In this document: positions 18,772-27,404 of the stretch, in pieces | Numbering within the stretch: position 1 is the stretch's first letter | Layout: each line of letters opens with the position of its first letter | Source: JAFCUW01 sp049897565 | GTDB taxonomy: Bacteria > Pseudomonadota > Gammaproteobacteria > Burkholderiales > Burkholderiaceae_D | Direction of reading: 5' to 3' | NCBI RefSeq assembly: GCF_049897565.1 | Contig: NZ_JAFCWM010000006.1 | Coordinates: 62,001 to 126,000 of the forward strand | DNA: 64,000 nucleotides | Notes under the pieces: model-generated | Seen by the model: the letters and a program-made list of their open reading frames with translations, nothing else | Database searches by the model: none | What the model was told of the DNA's origin: nothing | Translations under genes and position numbers: made by a program

Positions 18772-19257
18772 TCAGTCGCGGAAGTTGTTGAACTCGAGCG
18801 GCATGTCCGGCACGTCCTTGCGCAGCATGGCCATCGCGGCCTGCAGGTCGTCGCGCTTGGCGCCGGTGACGCGCACCGCTTCGCCCTGGATGCTGGCCTG
18901 GACCTTCATCTTGCTGTCCTTGATGACGCGCACGATCTTCTTGGCGTCGTCGCTTTCGATGCCATTCTTGATCTTGATGACTTGTTTGACCTTGTCGCCG
19001 CCGATCTTTTCGATCTTGCCCGGGTCGAGGAAGCGCACGTCGACCTTGCGCTTGGCCAGCTTGTTGGTCAGCACGTCGCGCACCTGTTCGAGCTGGAAGT
19101 CGGCGTCGGCGAACGCGGTCAGCTCGTTGTCCTTCTGCTCGACCTTGGCGGAGCTGCCCTTGAAATCGAAACGGGTGGTGATTTCCTTGTTGGACTGCTC
19201 GACCGCGTTCTTCACTTCAATCATGTCTGCTTCGGAGACGACATCAAACGAGGGCAT
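18772..19257 (-). CDS. yajQ: YajQ-family nucleotide-binding protein
   Basis: A 161-residue cytoplasmic protein of the YajQ (UPF0234) family, two ferredoxin-like repeats. It starts MPSFDVVSEADMIEVKNAVEQ and has the family features TTRFDFKGSSA, QVRDVLTNKLAKR, VRFLDPGKIEKIGGDKVKQ and the C-terminal LQAAMAMLRK. Some YajQ proteins bind c-di-GMP and influence transcription in other proteobacteria; that function here is inference, though several c-di-GMP genes are close by. The start at 19257 gives the exact family N-terminus; the upstream extension overlaps the murB promoter area. It is divergent from murB. Confidence 0.93.
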   Translation of the reverse strand: MPSFDVVSEADMIEVKNAVEQSNKEITTRFDFKGSSAKVEQKDNELTAFADADFQLEQVRDVLTNKLAKRKVDVRFLDPGKIEKIGGDKVKQVIKIKNGIESDDAKKIVRVIKDSKMKVQASIQGEAVRVTGAKRDDLQAAMAMLRKDVPDMPLEFNNFRD

Positions 19258-19366
19258 GGTAAATTCCTTTTTCTTGCAGATTATGAATGGCGATAGTTTA
19301 ACGGACAACCGGGCCGCAGCCCGTTGCGCCGGGCGCTTTTTTAGCGGTTCAGGCATCGTTTCCAAT

Positions 19367-19372
19367 TATAAT
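19367..19372 (+). promoter_or_regulatory. Possible murB -10 element
   Basis: TATAAT, a perfect -10 hexamer, lies 21 bases before the murB ATG in the gap to the divergent yajQ. No good -35 box is seen 16-18 bases upstream. Confidence 0.4.
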
Positions 19373-19393
19373 CGTCGAAACTACGACACCGCC

Positions 19394-20422
19394 ATGCTCC
19401 CAGACCTCGCTATTGCCCACGATTTTTCCCTCAAATCCTGCAACACCTTCGGCATCGACGCGCGCGCACGCCGCTACCTGCGCATCCATAGCGTGGCTGA
19501 ACTGTCTGCCGCGCTGGCCGATCCGGCGCTGGCGGGCATGCCGCGACTGCTGCTGGGCGGTGGCAGCAATATATTGCTGACGGGCGACTTCGACGGCGTC
19601 GTGCTGCACATGGCCATCGAAGGGCGCGAGGTGCTCGGCGAGCGCGGCGGCCACACGCTGGTGCGCGCCGCGGCCGGCGAAAACTGGCACGGTTTCGTGC
19701 AGTGGACGCTGGCGCAAGGGCTCGGCGGCCTGGAAAACATGTCGCTGATCCCCGGCACGGTGGGCGCCTCGCCGATCCAGAACATCGGCGCCTACGGCGT
19801 CGAACTGAAAGACGTGTTCGATGCCGTGACGGTGTACGACATCGCCAGCGGCCAGTTGCGCAGCATGGACGCGGCGGCGTGCCGCTTCGGCTACCGCGAC
19901 AGCATCTTCAAGCACGCCGATGGCGCCGGCCTGGTCATCGTCGACGTCACCTTCGCGCTGCCGACCGCCTGGGCGCCGAACCTGCGCTATGCCGAACTGG
20001 CGCAGGCGGTGGTGCAGGCCGGCACGGCGGCGCCGAGCGCGCAGGGCATCAGCGAGACGGTGGTGGCGATCCGGCGCCGCAAGCTGCCCGATCCGGCCGT
20101 CATCGGCAACGCCGGCAGCTTCTTCAAGAATCCGGTCGTCTCCAGCGCGCGCTGCCAGCAGTTGCTGGCGGCGTTTCCGGCGCTGGTGCATCACGCGCAG
20201 GCCGACGGCAGCGAAAAGCTGGCCGCCGGCTGGCTCATCGACCAGTGCGGCTGGAAGGGCAGGAGCCTGGGCGCGGCCGGCGTCTATCCGAAGCAGGCGC
20301 TGGTGCTGGTCAACAACGGCGGCGCCACCGGGGCGGAAGTGCTGGCGCTGGCCAACGCGATCCGCGCCGACGTTGCCGCCCGCTATGGCGTCACGCTGGA
20401 AGCCGAACCGGTGTTCGTCTAG
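19394..20422 (+). CDS. murB: UDP-N-acetylenolpyruvoylglucosamine reductase MurB
   Basis: FAD enzyme that reduces UDP-GlcNAc-enolpyruvate to UDP-MurNAc in peptidoglycan synthesis. It has 342 residues and is a type I (E. coli-like) MurB. Motifs: LKSCNTFGIDARA at the N-terminus, LLLGGGSNILLT (FAD binding), SLIPGTVGASPIQNIGAYGVE, CRFGYRDSIFK, and GNAGSFFKNPVV with the catalytic Ser. A Glu near the C-terminus (LEAEPVFV) matches the proton-relay Glu of the family. The chosen ATG at 19394 gives the usual length; the frame is open far upstream across the yajQ region, where it is a shadow. It ends 20 bases from the convergent ppnP. Confidence 0.96.
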   Translation: MLPDLAIAHDFSLKSCNTFGIDARARRYLRIHSVAELSAALADPALAGMPRLLLGGGSNILLTGDFDGVVLHMAIEGREVLGERGGHTLVRAAAGENWHGFVQWTLAQGLGGLENMSLIPGTVGASPIQNIGAYGVELKDVFDAVTVYDIASGQLRSMDAAACRFGYRDSIFKHADGAGLVIVDVTFALPTAWAPNLRYAELAQAVVQAGTAAPSAQGISETVVAIRRRKLPDPAVIGNAGSFFKNPVVSSARCQQLLAAFPALVHHAQADGSEKLAAGWLIDQCGWKGRSLGAAGVYPKQALVLVNNGGATGAEVLALANAIRADVAARYGVTLEAEPVFV

Positions 20423-20442
20423 CCGAGAACGCCAGCTTTTTT

Positions 20443-20754
20443 TTAGCCGAAGTGGCAGATGTAGCTGAGCGTGTCGAGCGTCTCGATGTCGAACGAGGCA
20501 GTGGCGGCGACGGCGAACTGCTGGCCGGCGCCAAACTCCTGCCAGCCGGACGCGCCCGGCAAGCGCACGCGGCAACGGCCGGCGGCGATTTCCATGATTT
20601 CCGGCGCCCCGGTGCTAAACGTCAAGGTCGACGGGAAGATGACGCCGACCGACTTGCGGCTGCCATCGGCGCACACGACCGTGTGCGACACGCATTTGCC
20701 GTCGAAATAGATGTTGGCGTTGGCGGTGACGCTGACGTTGTCGAGTGTGCTCAT
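20443..20754 (-). CDS. ppnP: Pyrimidine/purine nucleoside phosphorylase PpnP
   Basis: A 103-residue cupin-fold protein of the PpnP (YaiE, DUF1255) family, which phosphorolyses a broad range of nucleosides to base and ribose 1-phosphate. Visible family segments are DNVSVTANANIYFDGKCVSHTV near the N-terminus, GVIFPSTLTFSTGAPEIMEI and GEFGAGQQF-like QEFGAGQQFAV, ending LSYICHFG. Its ATG overlaps the stop of wspR by four bases (ATGA), so it is the last gene of the Wsp transcript and is likely translated by coupling. That placement is odd for a salvage enzyme; see findings. Confidence 0.92.
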   Translation of the reverse strand: MSTLDNVSVTANANIYFDGKCVSHTVVCADGSRKSVGVIFPSTLTFSTGAPEIMEIAAGRCRVRLPGASGWQEFGAGQQFAVAATASFDIETLDTLSYICHFG

Positions 20755-21815
20755 GGTTTTTCCTCTGGTGCCGGAGCGACGATGACCTGGTTGCGGCCGT
20801 CGTTCTTGGCGCTGTAAAGGGCCTTGTCGGCGCGCGCGACCAGGCCCTCGGCGGAGCCGTCTTTCGACGGCACGATGCTGGCCACGCCGATCGACATGGT
20901 GATGATGCCTTTTGGCGACTGCGGGTTGTCGATCGCCAGCTGCTCGATGTGGGAACGGCAGGCGTTGGCGATCAGCAGCGCGCCCTCGAGGCCGGTATCT
21001 GGCAGCACAATGGCGAACTCTTCGCCGCCGTAGCGCGCGGCAACGTCGGCCGGGCGCAACAGGTGTTCGGTCAGCACCGCCGCCGCCTTTTTCAGGCACA
21101 GGTCGCCGGCCAGGTGGCCGAAGCTGTCGTTGTAGACCTTGAAGCAGTCGATGTCGCACATCAGCAACGACAGCGGCTTCTGGTCGCGCTTGCCGCGCTG
21201 CCACTCCGAGCGCATCACTTCGTCGAAGCGGCGACGGTTGGCGATGCCGGTCAGGCTGTCGAGCGCGGCCAGCTTTTGCAGTTCGATGTTGGCGTCGGCC
21301 AGATTTTTCTGGCTGGCGCGCAGGAACTGGAACGCTTCGTCGCGCTGCAGGCGCGAAATGTAGGCGGCCGAGTGGTAGCGGATGCGCGCGAGCAGTTCGA
21401 GCCGGTCGGGCAGCTTGACGACGTAATCGTTGGCGCCGACGGAAAAGCTGTGCGCCTTCAGCTTGGCGTCGTCCTTGGCCGACAGCACGATGACGGGCAC
21501 ATGCCGCAGGGCCGGATCGTCGCGGTAGCCGCGGATCAGGGTGAAGCCGTCCGAGTTGGGCATCACCAGGTCCTGCAGGATCACGGTCGGCTGCAGCTGC
21601 AGGGCAGTGGCGGCGGCGTCCGCGGCGTCGGTGACGTAATGAAATTCGATGTCGCTCTGGTCGCTCAGCATGCGGCGCACCGCCTCGACGATGATCAACT
21701 GGTCGTCGACCAGCAGCACGCGTACTTTGAATTGGGTAACGCCCTGGTCTTCAAAGGTGCTCGCGGCGATGACATCGGACATTTTGTTACTTTCGTGATC
21801 ATGTAAACGGGACAT
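20751..21815 (-). CDS. wspR: WspR-type response regulator diguanylate cyclase
   Basis: Output of the Wsp pathway: phosphorylated WspR makes c-di-GMP from GTP. The 354-residue protein has a receiver domain (about 30-150) with D82 in the phospho-site (TVILQDLVMP, the WspR-like form), a coiled linker, and a GGDEF domain with an intact active site GGEEF (263-267) and I-site RPAD (254-257) for product inhibition. It starts 2 bases after the wspF stop; a second ATG 33 bases in would also keep the receiver. Expected to be phosphorylated by the WspE kinase encoded two genes upstream. Confidence 0.94.
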   Translation of the reverse strand: MSRLHDHESNKMSDVIAASTFEDQGVTQFKVRVLLVDDQLIIVEAVRRMLSDQSDIEFHYVTDAADAAATALQLQPTVILQDLVMPNSDGFTLIRGYRDDPALRHVPVIVLSAKDDAKLKAHSFSVGANDYVVKLPDRLELLARIRYHSAAYISRLQRDEAFQFLRASQKNLADANIELQKLAALDSLTGIANRRRFDEVMRSEWQRGKRDQKPLSLLMCDIDCFKVYNDSFGHLAGDLCLKKAAAVLTEHLLRPADVAARYGGEEFAIVLPDTGLEGALLIANACRSHIEQLAIDNPQSPKGIITMSIGVASIVPSKDGSAEGLVARADKALYSAKNDGRNQVIVAPAPEEKP

Positions 21816-21817
21816 CG

Positions 21818-22828
21818 TTACGGTTGACGCATGCCAATTTTACTGCGCAACGCAGTCGAAATGTTTTCTAGTGACATTATTCGTTCCGCCGCATCGAGTT
21901 CGGCCGCCGCCCGCGGCATGCCGTAGACGGCGCTGCTGGCCTGGTCCTGGGCAATGGTCGCCTTGCCGGCATGGCGCATCGCCAGCAGGCCGCTGGCGCC
22001 GTCGCGGCCCATGCCGGTCAGCAGCACGCCGGTGGCGTCCTGCGTCCAGTGCGCCGCCACGCAGCGGAAGAACACGTCGACCGACGGCCGGTAGGCGTAG
22101 TCGAGCGGATCGGCGTCGTAATGCAGCCGGTGGCGCGGCGACAAGGTCAGGTGGTCGTTGGTGCGCGCCACCAGCACCACGCCGGCCTCCAGCGCGTCGC
22201 CGTCGTCGATGGCGCGCACCGGCATGGCGATCTGCTCGCCGAGCCACTTGGCGAAGTGGCCGGCGAAGTTGGCGTCGATGTGCTGCACCACGACGATGGC
22301 GGTGCCATTCGCCGGGGTCCAGCCGGCCAGCACCTTGGCGATCGCACCCGGTCCGCCGGTGGAGGCGCCGATCGCCAGCAGGTGGCGGATGGCAGCGCCG
22401 GCGATGGGGGGCGCCGGCGATGGCGCCTGGTCGCCGGCGCTGACGCGAATCAGCTTGCCGATGGTCTTGATCTTGGCCAGCAGGGCGGTGTCGCCACCGG
22501 CCGCGCTCAGCTCCGGTGTGGCGGTGACGTCGAGCGCACCGGCGCCGAGCGCGCGAAACACCTGGCTGACATTGTCTTGCGGGCGCGCGGTGACGATCAG
22601 GATCGCGCAGGGCGAGGCCTGCATGATCTGGCGCGTGGCCTCAACGCCGTCCAGTTCCGGCATGTTCAGGTCCATCAGCACCAGGTCGGGCCGGTTCTCG
22701 GCGCACAGGCGGACCGCTTCCTTGCCGTTGCGCGCCACCCACAGCACCTCGTGCCCGCGGCCGGCCACGACCGCGCGCCGCAGCGCCTCGGCCGCCATGG
22801 CGACGTCGTTGGCGATGCCGATCTTCAT
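21818..22828 (-). CDS. wspF: WspF, CheB-type methylesterase
   Basis: Adaptation enzyme of the Wsp pathway that removes methyl groups from WspA; in Pseudomonas, loss of WspF locks the pathway on. 336 residues: receiver domain with D53 (LVLMDLNMPELDG), a linker rich in Pro/Ala, and a CheB esterase domain with the catalytic Ser in LAIGASTGGPGAI, His in VVVQHID, and Asp in LTGMGRDGASG. The ATG at 22828 overlaps the wspE stop by four bases. The longer open frame upstream is a shadow of wspE. Confidence 0.94.
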   Translation of the reverse strand: MKIGIANDVAMAAEALRRAVVAGRGHEVLWVARNGKEAVRLCAENRPDLVLMDLNMPELDGVEATRQIMQASPCAILIVTARPQDNVSQVFRALGAGALDVTATPELSAAGGDTALLAKIKTIGKLIRVSAGDQAPSPAPPIAGAAIRHLLAIGASTGGPGAIAKVLAGWTPANGTAIVVVQHIDANFAGHFAKWLGEQIAMPVRAIDDGDALEAGVVLVARTNDHLTLSPRHRLHYDADPLDYAYRPSVDVFFRCVAAHWTQDATGVLLTGMGRDGASGLLAMRHAGKATIAQDQASSAVYGMPRAAAELDAAERIMSLENISTALRSKIGMRQP

Positions 22829-25062
22829 GCGCCGGCCTCGCCGATCAGGTCGAGCACCGCGTCGAGCAGCGTCTCGTCGTGGAAGCTGCCCTTGGTCAGG
22901 TAGTAGTCGGCGCCGGCGGCCATGCCGCGCGCGCGGTCTTCCGGCCGGTCCTTGTACGACACGATCATCACCGGCAGCTTGTGCAGGCGCGGGTCCTTGC
23001 GGATCAGGCCGACCAGCTCGACGCCGTCCATGCGCGGCATGTCGACGTCGGTGACGACCAGGTCGTAGTCGCCGCCGCGCACCACGTTCCAGCCGTCGAT
23101 GCCGTCGATGGCGATGTCGACCTGGTAGCCGCGCCCGAGCAGCAGCTTGCGCTCCATCTCGCGCACCGTCAGCGAATCGTCGACCACCAGGATGCGCTTG
23201 GCCTCGCGCTGTTCGTGCGCGCCCTGCGACATCTGGTGCAGCGCGCCTTCGCTGAGCAGCTTCTCGATCGACAGCAGCAGGTCGGCGCAATCGAGGATCA
23301 ACACCGGTGCGCCGTCGTCGAGCAGGGCGGCGGCGGCGACGTCGCGCAGCTTGCCGAACAGCGGCTCGAGCGGCTGCACCGCCAGGCTTTGCTCGCCGCG
23401 GATGGCGTCTACCACCAGCGCGTAGCGCTGGTTGGCCGAACCACCGACGCCGATCACCACCACCGCCAGTTCGCTCACGCCAGGGGCCATCTGGCCCAGT
23501 TCGAGCACCTGCGCGGCCGACACCAGGCCGAGATGCTCGCCGTTGTAGTCGAAGAACTGCTTGCTCTCGAGCGTGTGCAGCTGCGACTGCGCCAGTTTGA
23601 GCACCCGCTCGACCTTGACGATCGGGATCGCGTACGCCTCGCCCTGGATGTCGATGACCAGCGCGCGCACGATCGACTGCGTCAGCGGCAGCGTGATCGA
23701 GGTACGAAAGCCGTGGCCGGGTTCGGAGTCGATGCGCACGTTGCCGTTCTGCGCGCGCACCGCCTGCTGCACGATGTCGAGGCCGACGCCACGGCCGGAA
23801 ATGGCGCTGGCCGTTTCCTTCAGGCTGAAGGCGGGCAGGAACAGGAACTCCATCAGTTCGGCTTTCGACATCGCCGCCGCCATCGGCGCGCTGGCCAGCT
23901 TGCGCCGCACGACGGCGTCGCGGATGCGTTCGAGGTCGACGCCGCGGCCGTCGTCGCTGATGACGATCGACAGCATGCCATTGCGGTGGCGCGCTTCAAG
24001 CCGAACGGCGCCGGCGGCCGGCTTGCCGGCGGCGCGCCGCTCGTCGGCGCTCTCGAGACCGTGGTCGACCGCGTTGCGCAGCATGTGGTTGAGCGGGCCT
24101 TCGATATTGGCCAGGATGTCGCGGTCGACCAGCGTGTCTTCGCCGGTGATGGTCAGTTGCGCTTCCTTGCCCAGGCTGCGCGCCAGGTCGCGCACCATGC
24201 GCGCAAACGCATGCACGCCGTCGCGGAAAGGGCGCATGCGCAGCGCCAGCACTTCGTCGATCAGGTTGTTCGACACGCTCAGCACGCGCCGCTCGTAGCC
24301 GTCCAGGTCGGCCATGTGGTCGTGCAGGAACTGCTTGAGCGCGTGGGTCTTCTGCAGCGCCAGCGCCGATTTTTCGACCAGCGCCGGGTCGGCGCTGCGC
24401 ACCAGCGCCTCATGCAGCTGCTCGATCGACTGGAACAGGCTGGACTGGTTGCGCTTGAAGCGCTGCAGCGACGCCATCGTCGGCTGCAGCTGGTGGGCGT
24501 TGATGCGCGTTTCGCTCGCCAGTGCCAGCAGCTGGTCGAAGTTCTGCACAGGCGCGCGCGGCCCCTGCGGCGCGGCCTCGGCCGCCGGCGCTGGCTGTGC
24601 CGGCGCCGGCTCGAGCGGCGCTGCCGGCTGCGCGGCAGGGGTGTCGTGCAGTACCGCGACCTGCGCGATCGACTCCATCGTGGCGCTGATGCGCGCCGCA
24701 TTCTGGCCCAGCCAGCCGGCAACGGCGTCTTCGGCGAGGGTGGCGCACTGCACGATCAGGTCGACCGCGGCCAATAGCACGTCGATGCGGGCCGGCGACA
24801 GCTGCAAGCTGCCGCTTTGCGCGGCGACGAAGGCGTCTTCCATGCGGTGCGCCAGTTGCACCACGACGTCGAGGCCGACGATGGCCGCGGCGCCCTTGAT
24901 CGAATGGGCCGCGCGCATCAGCGACTCGGTGGTAGCGTCGTCGTAGGCGCCGCGCTCGATCGCCAGCAGGGCGTCGGTCAGGATGCGCGCCTGACCGTCC
25001 GCTTCCATGCGGAACAGGTCCATCATCGAGAAGGCGCTGAGGTCGTCCTGGTCCATGCTCAT
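22825..25062 (-). CDS. wspE: WspE, CheA-type hybrid histidine kinase with receiver
   Basis: Central kinase of the Wsp pathway, phosphorylating WspR and WspF. 745 residues: HPt domain with phospho-His 53 (MRAAHSIKGAAAIVGL), an Ala/Pro-rich linker (about 135-185), dimerisation helices, an ATPase domain with N box LNHMLRNAVDHGLES and G boxes DDGRGVDLERI and ISGRGVGLDIV, a CheW-like domain (about 470-610), and a C-terminal receiver (about 625-745) with its Asp in VVTDVDMPRMDG. Both the kinase and the receiver look intact. It overlaps wspD and wspF by four bases each. Confidence 0.95.
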   Translation of the reverse strand: MSMDQDDLSAFSMMDLFRMEADGQARILTDALLAIERGAYDDATTESLMRAAHSIKGAAAIVGLDVVVQLAHRMEDAFVAAQSGSLQLSPARIDVLLAAVDLIVQCATLAEDAVAGWLGQNAARISATMESIAQVAVLHDTPAAQPAAPLEPAPAQPAPAAEAAPQGPRAPVQNFDQLLALASETRINAHQLQPTMASLQRFKRNQSSLFQSIEQLHEALVRSADPALVEKSALALQKTHALKQFLHDHMADLDGYERRVLSVSNNLIDEVLALRMRPFRDGVHAFARMVRDLARSLGKEAQLTITGEDTLVDRDILANIEGPLNHMLRNAVDHGLESADERRAAGKPAAGAVRLEARHRNGMLSIVISDDGRGVDLERIRDAVVRRKLASAPMAAAMSKAELMEFLFLPAFSLKETASAISGRGVGLDIVQQAVRAQNGNVRIDSEPGHGFRTSITLPLTQSIVRALVIDIQGEAYAIPIVKVERVLKLAQSQLHTLESKQFFDYNGEHLGLVSAAQVLELGQMAPGVSELAVVVIGVGGSANQRYALVVDAIRGEQSLAVQPLEPLFGKLRDVAAAALLDDGAPVLILDCADLLLSIEKLLSEGALHQMSQGAHEQREAKRILVVDDSLTVREMERKLLLGRGYQVDIAIDGIDGWNVVRGGDYDLVVTDVDMPRMDGVELVGLIRKDPRLHKLPVMIVSYKDRPEDRARGMAAGADYYLTKGSFHDETLLDAVLDLIGEAGA

Positions 25063-25736
25063 CGCAGCAACCTCGCCAGCTGGTGGCCGATCAGCGCCTC
25101 ATCGAGCACGCCGATGCGCATCTCGCCTTTCGCCATCACGCCCGTCAAAAAGCGGTGCAGTCCCTTGTTGATGGTCGCCGCCGGCGCCGCCAGGGCCCCT
25201 TGCGCGTAGCGCTCGATGCCGTGCAGGTCGGCCACCGGCAGCGCGAACGAGCGGCCTTCCCATTGCATCACCAGCAGGCGGGCGAACACGTGGCGCCCGC
25301 TCGCCGCCGGCGTATCGTGTTCGTCGATGCCGAGCATGGCGCCGAGCGACATCAGCGCAGTTAGCTTGCCGCCGACGCTGACGACGCCGAGCAGGCCTGG
25401 CGCGGCGCGGTGCGGCAGGCGGTGGCCGGTGGCGAGCGGGGCGACCGAACCGACGGCGCGGGTCGGCAATGCCAGCCACTCGCGGCCGATGCGAAACACC
25501 AGCGCCGACTGGTCGAGCGTGGCGCGCTGATCGGCCTTTTCGCGGAAGTGGCCGGCCCACTCGCGCCGGTAAGCGGCGTCGATCGGGCGCTGCAGGTTGC
25601 GCTGGGCGGCGGCGGAATAGACGTCGCAGTTGCGGCAGTGGACGTGCTGCGCGAGCCGGGCGCAACTCTGGTCGCCGCTGACGCCGATGCGGTTCCAGCA
25701 ATCGTCGATCGCCGGCGTGTTCATCGGTTGATTCAT
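25059..25736 (-). CDS. wspD: WspD, CheW-like scaffold
   Basis: Second CheW-domain adaptor of the Wsp complex, 225 residues. An N-terminal extension of about 70 residues contains five cysteines (CWNRIG, SCARLAQHVHCRNCDVYS), followed by a CheW fold with ALVFRIGREWLALPTRAV, LPHRAAPGLLGVVSVGGKLTALMSL and LLVMQWEGRSFALPV. The Cys-rich N-terminus (CARL...HCRNC) is typical of WspD. The start at 25736 overlaps the wspC stop by four bases; a second ATG four codons later is possible. Confidence 0.9.
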   Translation of the reverse strand: MNQPMNTPAIDDCWNRIGVSGDQSCARLAQHVHCRNCDVYSAAAQRNLQRPIDAAYRREWAGHFREKADQRATLDQSALVFRIGREWLALPTRAVGSVAPLATGHRLPHRAAPGLLGVVSVGGKLTALMSLGAMLGIDEHDTPAASGRHVFARLLVMQWEGRSFALPVADLHGIERYAQGALAAPAATINKGLHRFLTGVMAKGEMRIGVLDEALIGHQLARLLR

Positions 25737-26947
25737 CGGCTTTGCCCCGCGCGGCGTTCGAACAAGCGCGCGGCGCGCTGGCGAAATACGCCGGCCTGCG
25801 CGGCGTCGCCGGTCTGTTCGGCCAGCAGGGCCAGGTGGCACAGCGCGTCGTAGTGGTCCGGCTGCAGGTAGACGCAGCGGCGCCAGTAGTCGTCGGCCGC
25901 GTCGCTGTTGTGCTGGGATGCGCTGATCACCCCTAGCAGGAAGTAGGCGCCGGCCGAGTTCGGGTCGGCCGCCAGCAGCGCATGGCACGATGCAATCGCC
26001 TCCCGATAGTGGCCGCGGTCGGCCTGGCGGCGCGCGTCGGCCAGCAGGCTGGCGCAGTCGAGCGCTACCGGCGCCAGCGCGGGCGCCGCCCTGGCAGCGC
26101 CGGCCGCCGGCGCCTTCGCTGCCTTGCGTGGCGCCGGTGTCGCCGCGGCGGCGCACGGTTTGGCGACCGGCGCCGGCGTGGCGCCGGCCTTTTGCAGCGC
26201 GAACGCGCCGGGCAGGCGCAGCGGCGCAAAACCGTTGCGGCAGAACGCCGGCACTTCGGCGTAGCCGGCGAACAGCATGCCGTCGTCGGCCAGCAGTGTG
26301 CCAAGCACCGCGATGGCGGCGGTGGTGGTCGGGTCGTCGAAATAGATCAGCAGGTTGCGGCAGAAGACGACGTCGTAGCGGCCGGCCGCGCTGGCGCTGT
26401 CGAACGCGAGAAGGTTGGCCTGCGAGAAGGTCACCTGCGCGCGCAGCTCGTCGCTGATCTGGTATTCGTCGCCGCGGCGGCTGAAGTAGCGTTCGCGGAA
26501 AGCCAGGTCGGCGCCGCGAAAGGCGTTGCGCGTGTAGCGCCCGGCGCGCGCGCGTTCGACCGCCACCATCGACAGGTCGGCCGCTTCGATGCGGTAGGCG
26601 CCGGCGTGTACGCCGGCGTCGCACAGCGCCATCGCCATTGAGTACGGCTCCTCGCCGCCGGCGCACGGCACCGACAGGATGCGCATGACGCGGCCCGGCT
26701 GCGCGGCGAGCTGCTGCTGCACGAAGGCAGTGGCGGCGCTGAACGCGCAGGAGTCGCGGAACATCCACGATTCGGGCACCACCACCAGTTCGATCAGCGC
26801 CGCCAGTTCGGCCGGCGAGAGCTGCTGCAGGTATGCGGAGCTGTCGGATATGCCGCAGCGGGCCATGCGTTCGCGCAGCGCGCGCTCGACCACGTGCTCG
26901 CTCAGGTCGAGGCCACTGGCGCGCTGCAGCAGTTCGCGCGCGTTCAT
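25733..26947 (-). CDS. wspC: WspC, CheR-type methyltransferase with TPR tail
   Basis: Methylates WspA on glutamate using SAM. 404 residues: an all-helical CheR N-domain (1-60), the SAM domain with SVPCAGGEEPYSMAMAL (92-108) and VVFCRNLLIYFD, an Ala/Pro-rich linker (about 265-300), and TPR-like helices at the C-terminus (about 300-400, ADRGHYREAIASCHALLAADP). The CheR-plus-TPR layout is characteristic of WspC and differs from ordinary CheR. It overlaps wspB and wspD by four bases each. Confidence 0.93.
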   Translation of the reverse strand: MNARELLQRASGLDLSEHVVERALRERMARCGISDSSAYLQQLSPAELAALIELVVVPESWMFRDSCAFSAATAFVQQQLAAQPGRVMRILSVPCAGGEEPYSMAMALCDAGVHAGAYRIEAADLSMVAVERARAGRYTRNAFRGADLAFRERYFSRRGDEYQISDELRAQVTFSQANLLAFDSASAAGRYDVVFCRNLLIYFDDPTTTAAIAVLGTLLADDGMLFAGYAEVPAFCRNGFAPLRLPGAFALQKAGATPAPVAKPCAAAATPAPRKAAKAPAAGAARAAPALAPVALDCASLLADARRQADRGHYREAIASCHALLAADPNSAGAYFLLGVISASQHNSDAADDYWRRCVYLQPDHYDALCHLALLAEQTGDAAQAGVFRQRAARLFERRAGQSR

Positions 26948-27396
26948 GCCGGCGTTTCCTGGAACAGCTGCGCGCTGACCTCGGGCGCGAGCAGGCGCTC
27001 GATGTCGACCAGCTGCAGCATGGCGCCGGTGCCCGGCGCCACCTGGCCGAGGAAGGGCGCGGCCTTGACGCCACTGTCGGCCAGCGCGTTGTCGTCGAGC
27101 GTTTCGATGCCGATCACGTGTTCGGCCAGCAGGCCAAGCTGGCGCGTGGCGCCACCGCCGAGCGGATAGTCGACCAGGATGATGCGGGTGTCGAACCAGA
27201 CCTGCTCGGGCGCCATGCCGGCCAGGCGCGACAGGTCGATCACCGGCACCGGCGCGCCGTGCAGGTCCATCAGGCCGGCGACGAACCAGGGCGCCAGCGG
27301 CAGGTGCTTCAGTTCGAGCGCCGGCAGCACGCGCGCGATCGCGCCCAGGCGCAAGCAGTAGCGGTCAGGCCCGATCGAAAACACCAGCACTTTCAT
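26944..27396 (-). CDS. wspB: WspB, CheW-like scaffold
   Basis: A 150-residue single CheW domain that links the WspA receptor to the WspE kinase. It starts MKVLVFSIGPDRYCLRLGAI and has the family segment LKHLPLAPWFVAGLMDLHGAPVPVIDL. It starts 8 bases after the wspA stop, and its own stop overlaps the wspC start by four bases. No extension beyond the CheW fold is present. Confidence 0.92.
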   Translation of the reverse strand: MKVLVFSIGPDRYCLRLGAIARVLPALELKHLPLAPWFVAGLMDLHGAPVPVIDLSRLAGMAPEQVWFDTRIILVDYPLGGGATRQLGLLAEHVIGIETLDDNALADSGVKAAPFLGQVAPGTGAMLQLVDIERLLAPEVSAQLFQETPA

Positions 27397-27404
27397 TGCC
27401 GTCC